Assembly (NCBI GenBank): GCA_951799405.1
Contig: OX637343.1
Coordinates: forward strand, 14,424,524 to 14,488,523
DNA length: 64,000 bases
Source of the DNA: Agapetus fuscipes
Taxonomy: Eukaryota > Arthropoda > Insecta > Trichoptera > Glossosomatidae
Reading direction: 5' to 3'
Shown: positions 56,019 through 64,000 of the stretch, piece by piece
Numbering within the stretch: the first letter of the stretch is position 1
Layout: every line of letters begins with the position of its first letter
The notes under the pieces: model-generated
What the model saw: only the letters and a program-made list of their open reading frames with translations
Database searches by the model: none
What the model was told of the DNA's origin: nothing
Program-made: the position numbers and the translations under genes

Positions 56019-56207
56019 ATAAATGTTAGGAGAAAGAATGTTGAAGAAAACATAGTTAAGCTAAATCCGCAAAATCGATGGATCGACTAGTCGAAATAGA
56101 TCATATGGTATTTTCTATACAAGTTTTAAAAGTAGTTCAGTGCAGAGATCGATGTTGGAACATTGTTAAAGGTACGAGAAGAACCCAGCAGGGGGTCTCG
56201 ATCCTAT

Positions 56208-56606
56208 TGTTATGTAAATATTAGAATAAGTATAGGTATTAGCTATAACTATGCAATTAGAATCCTCATAAGTATGTGTGGGTAGGAATAATTGAATAAA
56301 GTTCTTGAAGCATCTAGAAATAATGATTACTACGTACCTACTTGAATCTGGAACTGTCTAGCGAATATAGTTCTAGATAGTTTTGTTTTGAAGAGTATAA
56401 AAAGGGTGCAAGTCGCTTGCAGAGTCAGTCTCCTGCCAGCTTTGCAAATACATTGAACCAACTTGACCAGTGAACAGAATCCAAGTGTAATGGAATAATC
56501 GAGACTATCTTTGTGAAAATAAATTATTAAAAGTGTAAAATAAACAAGTGTAAAAGAAGACCAGTGTTTTTAATTCAAAGACTTTTGGAACCCTAAAATC
56601 GTAACA
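56208..56606 (+). mobile_element. solo LTR with 4-bp duplication CTAT
   Basis: 399 bp, TGTTATG...CGTAACA, flanked by CTAT (56204-56207, 56607-56610). TATA-like GTATAAAAAG near 56395. Diverged sister of 34515-34934 by small indels. Confidence 0.85.
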
Positions 56607-56959
56607 CTATTATTACGGCAAAAGACTAGTAGAGGTAAGGGAACAAGGCCTCTTACGGTTTGCGTTTTGTTTTCTGTAGAACTCATTTCGAAAATGCTTG
56701 TACCGTCATCGCTGTGGTTTTGTCCAAGTACACATTTTGAACATTGTTATATTTGCGTCGATAAAGAATGAACTGTACATATAACGCAGCGCCTACTTTT
56801 GATAACAAGTGTTATTTTAATGATAATATCACGATTCTGTGGTTGGAGCATTTGAATTTTATACGGTCGCGGTTGGCTACGAGTGACGCATTGTCATAGT
56901 CTACTTTTCAAGGAACGCTAGCGGGACTCGAGCCATCACCAGCTAAACTAAATGTTGAG

Positions 56960-57368
56960 GAATTAAGTGAACTAAGCTACACATACAGTATTTCATCTTG
57001 TCGCGTTTTCCCCTAAGGGGTTTGCATGTGGTGACTAGAACCTATTTAATTTTACAGGTAACGGGGCCGGCCTACCATTTGAGTTGAAGTGAGGGTTTCC
57101 CAGCTCCTGATACTCATTTCTTGTGAAGGTTCCGAACAGGGTACGAAGCGCCACATGCTACCCCTTCGGGGACAGTGCTGGCAAAAAGTTACACTATATG
57201 TGTAGCTTAGTTGCTGAGTAAAACTTGCCGGTATTTTATTTTGGGTTTGAAATAAACTTGCGGAAACTTCAAAACTTTTCTGACACCTTCGCCTCGGTGG
57301 GATTCGAACCGGAGCTCTCGGCATGGAGTGCAAGTAGGTACTCTACCAACTGAGTTATCGACCGGAAT
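56960..57368 (-). repeat. family B SINE with a second B fragment in opposite orientation
   Basis: Minus copy 56960-57368 (head at GGTCGATAACTCAGTTGG). Between about 57128 and 57215 a plus-strand B 3' end (CCACATGCTACCCCTTCGGG to GTGTAGCTTAGTTGC) interrupts it. Confidence 0.75.
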
Positions 57369-57591
57369 TGCCAGTAATTATGCCAATATTATACATGGAA
57401 TATATTTCGAGAAGTAAGAAGTTCCAACTGGGCATTCAGAAAACTTTCAGACTCGAAAAGCTAGTAACTTTTATTCCACTGTGTGTGATTTAAGAAATTT
57501 ATTAGAAAATATGATTTTGCAGCTGGGTCAACAGATTCAGAGCATTTTTTAAAATCAGGAACGTTTTTTCTCAATAACAAAATATTTGCTT

Positions 57592-57662
57592 GCCTTTTCC
57601 CTAGCAACTCGGCCGGGTGACGATCACAATATTGTCTATGCCAATTTACGTGCGGACCTCAT
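57592..57662 (+). repeat. dispersed repeat (CCCTAGCAACCC type)
   Basis: Partner of 6530-6605, with few differences over about 68 bp. Confidence 0.5.
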
Positions 57663-57989
57663 TGCTCTTAGAATGGAATTTGATGGGGTGTTCACACCGT
57701 GGGCAGTTGTTATTCAATAGAGGTAATGTTGGACAGTAAAGTCGCAAGTAAAACGCAGCGCTGGTATTAAATAATAAAGTTTTTGTAGGCGAGATGCCGC
57801 CCCGGATAAGCTGATGGGAGTTGCGCATTCCAACCCATCTCGGGTTGCAATAGACGGCGGATTTTTAAGAAAAAAAAAACAATTTGCGAAAGCATATTTT
57901 TATGACGATAGAAGTATTCTTTGATTCATTAAAGTGATTTCAGAAACCTATTTTATTTTAAACTACTAAGTTATAGTTGTTTACACCAA

Positions 57990-58112
57990 CTGAGGTAGCT
58001 GGACGTTAACAAGAGTACTGCAGACAGAGGATGGCTGAACACAGCAGCCGATAGACAAACATTGAGAAGGTTGAAGGAGGCCTACGTCCAGGAGTGGACT
58101 GAGAAAGGCTGA
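57990..58112 (+). mobile_element. RTE-like LINE terminus
   Basis: Encodes RGWLNTAADRQTLRRLKEAY then VQEWTEKG and a stop, as at 55281-55340. Confidence 0.75.
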
Positions 58113-58154
58113 GGAAGCAAGGAAAGAAGATTTACACCGAAGTGATGACACAGA

Positions 58155-58408
58155 CATCTAAATCTAAATCTAAGCTGCGAAGATATGTATCATTTGAGAT
58201 TCATATTAAATGCATTCACACAAGCAGACACGCATAATTTCGCGCTTACACATGCCGCATGTGGACCTACAATATAAAAATCCCAATCTCAAATGAACGT
58301 AAGCCCTGCAACTCTTGCCGACCTTCCCTGAAGCAAGGTGACATTGGCAAGGTGAACCATTTTTTACAGTATGGGTGGTCAGCCGCATACCAACCTATCA
58401 GTCAAGGA
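58155..58408 (-). repeat. family T copy, complete
   Basis: ATCTAAATCTAAATCTAAG to CCTATCAGTCAAGGAA. Confidence 0.87.
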
Positions 58409-58419
58409 ATCACTTTAGA

Positions 58420-59040
58420 ATATATCATATAAAACATGATATTAATGTTTTTAAATAAATAATAAATAGAAATAAGTAATAAAATATTAAATTGTTAACG
58501 TAATATGCAGTTTAGTTGTATATGCTAAGGAAAATATCTAAATAAATACAACTTTAATTCCACTGAAAATATTTTAATGTATTAAAAATTGGTTGTAACA
58601 CTGCAATTTTGGAAGAATAAAAATAACTTTAATGTCTCGGACGGTAAACGATTATTTGTACAAAAATGCATAGCGTAGATGTGGGTTGTCTTGTGAGATA
58701 CAGAATAAAGTTACCGTGTTGTTTTTTTTTAATAATAATCTAATAAATATTTGGAACATTCTCATACGTCTTCCTCAATTTCTAACTTGATGCCATTTTT
58801 AATCAACCATTCATTTCATTATTGCATATTAAATGTTACAGTTACGTTGGGCATTCCCACGTCTACTATGTAGTGTGTTCGCACTATATGCGCGCAGTGA
58901 CCTTGCTGAAACCCATACCAGTCTAGCGCCATTGTCTAATGTTTTATTTCATACGAAAGATGACTTGCGGGAGAGTGGACTGATCTCGTGTGTATGTACT
59001 TATACCTCAAGCAAAAAATAATAAGTTCTAACCCAACCAT
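58420..59040. other. intergenic, nothing recognised
   Basis: AT-rich; no supported feature. Confidence 0.45.
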
Positions 59041-59065
59041 AGGTTGACTGGTCCGTAGTCCAGGT

Positions 59066-59385
59066 TTTTTTTTTTTAAGAAATCCTGTGCGGGAGACTCC
59101 CTAGATTCTAAAGACTCTAGAGGTCTATGACACTTGTTGTAGTGCCGCAGAGGTGTACGAGCTTGGTCGTCGCTACAAAGCGCCATTACTCAAGCAAGAC
59201 CCGGTGGCTGTAAGGCTGGATGGACCTTTGGTGACCGGTCATTGGTAAAGGTTTATGAATTTTTCAACCCAGCGAATGGCAAATTTGAAAATATAAATGG
59301 TATATTTTTTGTTCTCCGCGGGGATTCGAACCCACAACCTTCCCATTCAGAGTCCGCAGTGTTACCACTGAGCTACGGACCGGTA
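59066..59385 (-). repeat. family A SINE, full length, CCCGCACAGGATT tail
   Basis: Head GGTCCGTAGCTCAGTGG near 59385, B box GGTTCGAATCC, tail ending in a T-run (poly-A on -). It sits inside the start of another family A head (59043-59065). Confidence 0.85.
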
Positions 59386-59424
59386 TTATATCTTTGCAGC
59401 TATAAAATTTTGTTATAGAAGTTG

Positions 59425-59695
59425 GTGGTAACACTTCGGTCTCGTAACTGGAAGGTTGTGGGTTCGAATCCCTGCGGAGCACATAAAATATGCTATTTAT
59501 ATTTTCAAATTTGCTCTTCGCTGGGTTGAAAAATTCATAAGCCTTTACCAAAGACCGGTCATTAAAAAGGTCCATTCAGCCTTACAACAGCTGGGTCTTG
59601 CTTGAGAATTGGCGCTTTCTACAGCGACGACCAAGCTCGCAGAGGGCTCTTGAGGTGTGATACACACAAAACAGCGCTCACCAAATAAATCAGGC
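59425..59695 (+). repeat. family A SINE, GCGCTCACC tail
   Basis: TGGTGGTAACACTTCGGTC, GGTTCGAATCC, tail AGGTGTGATACACACAAAAC and CACCAAATAAATC. The first head bases are at 59043-59065, separated by the preceding element. Confidence 0.8.
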
Positions 59696-59762
59696 TATTT
59701 TTTTTTTTGTAATAGCGTTGTACAATAAATTCTATGAAAACAAAAAAAAATAGCCCTAGTGA

Positions 59763-59945
59763 TATGCTCTTCGCTGGGTGAAAAATTCATACACCTTTAC
59801 CAAAGACCGGTCACTAAAGGTCCATCCATCCCTACAACAACTGGGTCTTGCTTGAGAATTGGCGCTTTCTACAGCGACGATCAGGCTCTTGAGGTGTGAT
59901 TGACACAAAAATAGCGCTCACCAAATAAATCATCCTAATATTATT
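59763..59945 (+). repeat. family A SINE, head missing
   Basis: TGCTCTTCGCTGGGTGAAAA to CACCAAATAAATCATCC and a TTATTA end. Confidence 0.8.
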
Positions 59946-60019
59946 ATTACACATTAGTAACGAGTATGATTCATACGAAGAATGGGCCTTCACGCTTCGT
60001 GGGTTCTTAGGAAACAATT

Positions 60020-60750
60020 AGTCATATCAGAGAGCCATGTATATATCTTCAACTTTTAACTCAACAAAAAAATACAAGCAGACTGAACGTGCTCCTCTTG
60101 CGAGTTTTTCAGTTTCCTAACACTTTTGACGCTTTAGTTGAGTTTCGACAGGGGTACCTACAGTTTTCTAAGATTCGCATTTTAAAAACGTTGAACTCTC
60201 AAAACGGAAATAATTACATTGGAGTAGACTTCCTCTGGCGTGGAAATTTTTCGACTAAATTTATCGATATATAGAACGGGATGGGCTAAGAAATCAATCC
60301 TTTGAGAATTAGAAATATGCTACATCATACAAAACTCCAAATTCAGTCTATCGGTAACCTTCCAACTGTCAACAGGTGTGTTACCTAATTGGAAAAAAAA
60401 CCATATAAATGCCAAGCTGGGTATTTTCTAAACGTGCCAACAAAAGAAAGTGTATGTGTTATAGAACATGGAATAATATTTCACTTTAATCACTGTTCTA
60501 TATGATTATGTTGATAAAATTTATTTTTCGTTTGTCGAAAACTTTGGTTCGCGAAAGTAACAGCCATTTCTAGAACTAGTGATGTTCAAATATGTAGGTA
60601 CTTGCATCTTCAAGTCTGCATCTTCTATGCTCGCGGTAATAGATACTTGTGAAAACATCCCGTACACAATGAGGTGGGAACATTTTTGAATTCGGAATTT
60701 ATCAGATATTTTCATACTTTCAACAACGCTAGTAACAAATTCCGTTGCCA
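60020..60750. other. intergenic, nothing recognised
   Basis: Short frames on both strands (60089-60274 +, 60521-60751 -) match no family I know. Confidence 0.4.
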
Positions 60751-60757
60751 TGGATAT

Positions 60758-61211
60758 TGTTACGTTTTTCCTGGGTTCTTTTAATTAAAACACAAGTTCA
60801 ACACAAGTTAGCCGTACAGTTTATTTACACAGACTTTCTTACAATAGATTTATTATAACAGACTTATTCTAACAGATTTATTTTAACACACTTATTTATT
60901 TCGCACAGATTACATTTATTTTACACCATATTGGTCGCCCTAGTAACTAGATATTCCACTGTGTGAGTGCTTCGAAAGACTGACTCCCTTCAGCCGAATG
61001 TCACCCTTCTTATAGCGGAACCTAGGGGCCATTCTAGCCTGCCCTAGAAACTTCCACTACCACAGTTGTATAGACGATTCTGGACATATTTATTTCATGA
61101 AGAGTCCATTTCCTACCTACACACACACCTTACAATTACAATCGTCTGGGCCAGAACATTCTCTCAAAACACACGTACACCAATAAACATCTACCAGTGT
61201 ATTTCGTTACA
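60758..61211 (-). mobile_element. 3' LTR of a gypsy-like element
   Basis: On -: TGTAACG...CGTAACA, 454 bp, with a TATA-like GCTATAAGAAGG and an AATAAAC poly(A)-type signal. The polypurine tract lies immediately outside, on the internal side. Confidence 0.75.
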
Positions 61212-61224
61212 TTATCCCCCCCTT
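61212..61224 (-). promoter_or_regulatory. polypurine tract of the gypsy-like element
   Basis: On -: CTAAGGGGGGGATAA directly before the LTR start. It sets the plus-strand primer of reverse transcription. Little internal sequence can be recognised beyond it. Confidence 0.7.
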
Positions 61225-61569
61225 AGACTGTTCCGCCCCGGAACAGTCTTTTCTTTAAGAAGGTACGGGCAGTTTGACCCACAGTTGCATCCAGTGCACA
61301 CAGGGTCAAAAGTGGAAATTAGGCCGACAAAAATGTAATTAGCGTAACAGCTTGATTTTAGGATTAGGAATATAGTATTATTACAATTTATAACTATAAT
61401 AAAGTAAAAGAAAGTCATTATCAACTCAATTTGTGTATTTACAAACCGTAAATGAACAATTATATGTATTTTATTTATACTTTTTTCATTAACACTGTAG
61501 ACATTCATTATGTATTTTTTTTTTAAATAAAAAAACATGTTTTTATTTACTTTATTCAGTTATATATAT

Positions 61570-61622
61570 TTTGTTAATTAAGCTTTTTGAAAATATTCAC
61601 ATTTTCATCTTCAGTTTACTTT
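61570..61622 (-). ncRNA. hammerhead-like core 6a (minus)
   Basis: On -: CTGAAGA, stem II GAAAA/TTTTC, AAAA in place of GAAA, stem III AGCT, UA. One catalytic base (G of GAAA) is changed. Confidence 0.4.
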
Positions 61623-61640
61623 CATAACCTCTTTTGTGTT

Positions 61641-61695
61641 ATGAAAGTAAACTGAAGATGAAAATGTAAATATTATCGAAAAAATTATTCTTAAA
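61641..61695 (+). ncRNA. hammerhead-like core 6b (plus)
   Basis: CTGAAGA (61652-61658), weakened stem II, GAAA (61678-61681). Stem III is degraded. Confidence 0.4.
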
Positions 61696-61892
61696 AAAAT
61701 TTAACTCAATAAAGAAGATTAAAATATGGTTTCTCATTAAAATATATTCATAAATATATGTATAGGTACCTAGATTGTTATCTAGGTACCTATATTTTTT
61801 AAATATTAATATCATACTCTATTTATACATAATCCAATAAGTTGTAAAATAAAAAGCTATCATACTTAATTTAGACATACTCAAATATGTTT

Positions 61893-62367
61893 TTAACTAT
61901 CAACGGCTTCAGCATCATCATAGTCATGGCCGTCCTCGTCATCTTCATCGTCATCTTCGTTTCGATAGTCGAAAGTTGGCATTCTCAACATTTGTTTTAC
62001 AATTTCATTGTAATTTTTCTCTTGTTTTTTAGTTAGGTTTTTATGGCTTGAGATAACTGGATCTGATATTATTAGCATCCAATGCAATATGTCGGTGTTT
62101 GTGTCAACTCTCGATGTTTTTCTTGAATGGTCTTTGCGAAGAATTTTATAATTTTTATGGCTTGCTTCAAGTACGTCTTCTGAGAGTTGCTTTAAATACC
62201 TTTTTTGGTCGACCACGTTTTTTATCCACTGAAGGGATATTCTTCAAAGTAGATGGTAATTTCTTAAAGATGATCTTTTCAGAAAGCCAATGGCCATGCT
62301 TGTTGTTAAAGCGCTGAAGTGTGTATCTGCATTCACGCCATTTTATGAATTTTTTTGCTACGAACAC
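61893..62367 (-). pseudogene. broken ORF with AT-hook (KKRGRPKK)
   Basis: The frame from 62367 reads MFVAKKFIKW, then VDKKRGRPKKVFKATLRRR, and stops. The frame from 62216 continues LSEDVLEASHKNYKILRK and ends in an acidic DDDEDDEDGHDYDD tail. A frameshift at about 62180-62215 divides one former protein of about 155 residues. AT-hook followed by a charged helix recalls uncharacterised, multi-copy arthropod proteins of probable transposon origin. No catalytic domain seen. Confidence 0.5.
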
Positions 62368-62949
62368 TTTCAGATCATTTTAATCTTGTTTATTAAAAGT
62401 TCAGATGAGTCCACAACACTAAACTTGTCCAACAAATACGTAAGTAATCGTTCATTGCACTTAAATGACGAAAAATTAAAAAATATATTATCTCTTAACA
62501 ATAAAAAAAGTTCAGATCGTGTCACTTTCAATTCCTGCGGAGCGGGCTCAGAGCGACTACCTGGAAAAAAAAGTATTTTTTAAACAAAGGGGGAATTAGG
62601 GGGACTGGATTTTTACATCATTGTTAAGTTTATGTGTTATACTATCTAGAAAACAATGAAATATAGTGGAACTCTATGGAACTTTTTTCTGAAGTCTCTT
62701 CATATAAGTGATTTTAAACTTTTATTTCGTTAAAGAAAGGCTTAACGTTAAGCAAAATTTCTACGATAAATATTCAAACTAACATTGAAAATAAGATATC
62801 GTTTAATAAACCATACCTGACGCCTCAGTATTCATGTTAAACTTTGCACAATTACTTTTCACAAGGAACATAAAACTCGCGTGTTACTCCGACAAATTTT
62901 CGGGTGCAACTAACCTGTCTGAGCGTAGAAAAAATGGACAATGAATAGC

Positions 62950-63115
62950 GCCGCCTTGCGGGCTATTGTGTAACTATCCAGGATTTTTATTATCTAGATT
63001 AAGTGAATGGTCTAATGAAGCATCCGAAATAATAATTTTTAGGTAGGTTCAAGACTTAACGAAATCGTATTTTTGTCGTCGTAATGTTGACTTTGGACCC
63101 TATGTGCAGTGGTCA
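62950..63115 (+). repeat. dispersed repeat, partner of 31018-31195
   Basis: Directly abuts the DEK-like sequence, so the last 20 or so codons of that open frame are repeat-derived. Confidence 0.6.
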
Positions 63116-64000
63116 GGAAAAATGACGTTCCACGGAATTTTCCCCTTAGGGTTTTGCCCGTCATTGCTGGCTGGTGTGGGGGGGGGTGCTTTCCTCTTGG
63201 CGGCCGGCATGGGCGCCTTTCCTTGGCTGGGGGCACCGCTTTGCGTCCCCGGGCGGCCACCGCTCCTAGGCCCCGCTTGCTCGCCGGCGTCAAAGGATCA
63301 GAATCCTTGGTCGTCGGAGCCGCTCTCCTGCTCGGAAGCGAAGTTCTCACTCTCGCTCTCGTCCTCTGACTCGCTGAGTGGCTTCCTGCCGCGCCATGCT
63401 TGGGTCGTCCCTTCTGCTTGCTCTGCTTGGCTGAGCCCCTGCGGGCGGGGGCGCGGCGCCTGCGGGAGGGAGCGCCCCCCTCCCTCACTGACGGGTCAAA
63501 GTCAGAGTCCGCCTCCTGTCCGGAGCCACTCGGGTTGTACGAGCCATCTGAATCCCCTAAATCATCCCTGCTGACTTTGGGTCCCCGCACTTTGATTTCC
63601 GGATCTGTTTCATACTCCTCGTTAGAGTAACCTCTCTTGACAATAGCAGCAGCGGACCTTCTGGGCCTGCCTCCCGTGGCCTCGCCGCGGTCAGTCACCG
63701 GCCTCTCCTTCATCAGCCCCCTGGCGTGCGAGGAGGCCTGCTTTGGCAGCAGCAGGAAGCCCACCACCCTGCTGGCCAGCTCCGTGGGCGCGCCCCTCTT
63801 GTCCAAGCCCAGCTTCTCGCACAGCGTCCGCAGCTGCTTGGGCTCCAGCTTCTGCACCTCCTCCAGCTTGGCCTTGTGCTCAGGCGTGTCCTTCTCAAAC
63901 TCGTAGCCCTTGAACTTCTTTTTGTTGCGCTTGATGAGGTTCGTGCGGCACAACTGATTGTACAGGAACTTGAGGTCCTCCATCTTGAACCTGGAGATGG
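63116..64000 (-). CDS. DEK: DEK-like chromatin protein, partial and probably frame-broken
   Basis: The minus frame is open from the window edge (ISRFKMEDLKFLYNQLC) to a stop at 63039. The segment LEPKQLRTLCEKLGLDKRG, then ELASRVVGFLLLPK, preceded by FKGYEFEKDTPEHKAK, matches the DEK SAP-type DNA-binding module. Ser/Glu- and Arg/Lys-rich sequence follows. DEK binds DNA and histones in chromatin (family knowledge). Its C-terminal domain is not seen. From about 63400 leftward the best coding signal alternates between two frames. An acidic stretch PLSESEDESESENFASEQES is in the other frame, and so is APMPAAKRKAPPPTPASNDG. This suggests indels or a decaying retrocopy. GC-rich and CpG-rich, unlike its surroundings. 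The true start lies beyond 64000; Met at 63983 is probably internal. Confidence 0.7.

Larger units (their letters stand above)
61540..61740. mobile_element. inverted-repeat element with ribozyme-like cores
   Basis: Arms of about 85 bp (TTTTCATCTTCAGTTTACTT and complement) around CTCTTTTGTG. Each arm carries one core facing outward. Confidence 0.55.

Noticed and set aside
61761..61795. Hairpin around TAGGTACCTAGA
   Set aside because: Perfect short inverted repeat of common AT-rich type in this window; no further support as an RNA gene.
63104..63906. Plus-strand ORFs opposite the DEK-like gene
   Set aside because: Long open frames arise from high GC; the minus strand carries the recognisable SAP module.

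Overview
The window looks like insect nuclear DNA: AT-rich, intron-bearing, and made mostly of transposable elements. Three host gene segments can be recognised. (1) The last coding exon of a DnaJC3/p58IPK co-chaperone gene (+, 3423-3557); its earlier exons are outside the window. (2) A complete three-exon gene for ribosomal protein L35A/eL33 (+, 9620-13089, 156 codons). (3) Part of a DEK-like chromatin gene, or a retrocopy of one (-, running off the right edge at 64000). I cannot fix the insect order from the sequence alone.

Two small-RNA layers stand out. Each intron of RpL35A holds a box C/D snoRNA candidate, and the two are paralogues that share the guide just upstream of box D'. Between 29 and 33 kb and again at 61.6 kb, five loci (two of them on both strands) plus one decayed copy carry hammerhead-ribozyme-like cores: CUGANGA, a stem II hairpin, GAAA, a 2-4 nt (near-)self-complementary stem III, then UH in all but one. 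Several sit in long inverted repeats, the layout known from terminal repeats of Penelope-like retroelements.

Most of the rest is built from three short-interspersed families. Family T is about 250 bp, starts at CCTTGACTTATAGG and ends in TTAGATT-type tandem repeats; there are more than 40 copies on both strands. In several copies it is the 3' end of a non-LTR retrotransposon whose ORF2 C-terminus lies just upstream. Family A is a tRNA-derived SINE (head GGTCCGTAGTCCAGTGG) with alternative tails. Family B is a second tRNA-derived SINE (head GGTCGATAGCTCAGTTGG). A and B also occur fused as a dimer. A 119-nt 5S rRNA-like sequence lies between two family A pieces at 53.9-54.0 kb.

Layout: 0-2.1 kb BEL/Pao fragment; 2.1-4.8 kb repeats around the DnaJC3 exon; 7-8.1 kb two MITEs; 9.3-13.1 kb RpL35A; 13.4-25 kb SINEs, LINE pieces and a hAT remnant; 25.2-28 kb a diverged tandem array split by a LINE; 29-33 kb ribozyme-bearing hairpins; 34.5 and 56.2 kb solo LTRs with 4-bp target duplications; 36.9-43.2 kb a 6.3-kb hAT-type unit with 8-bp duplications, itself holding a 2.2-kb hAT unit with its own 8-bp duplication; 46-60 kb nested SINE/LINE copies; 60.8-61.2 kb a gypsy-like LTR; 61.9-62.4 kb a broken AT-hook ORF; 63.1-64 kb DEK-like. 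Nesting with target duplications gives a relative insertion order.
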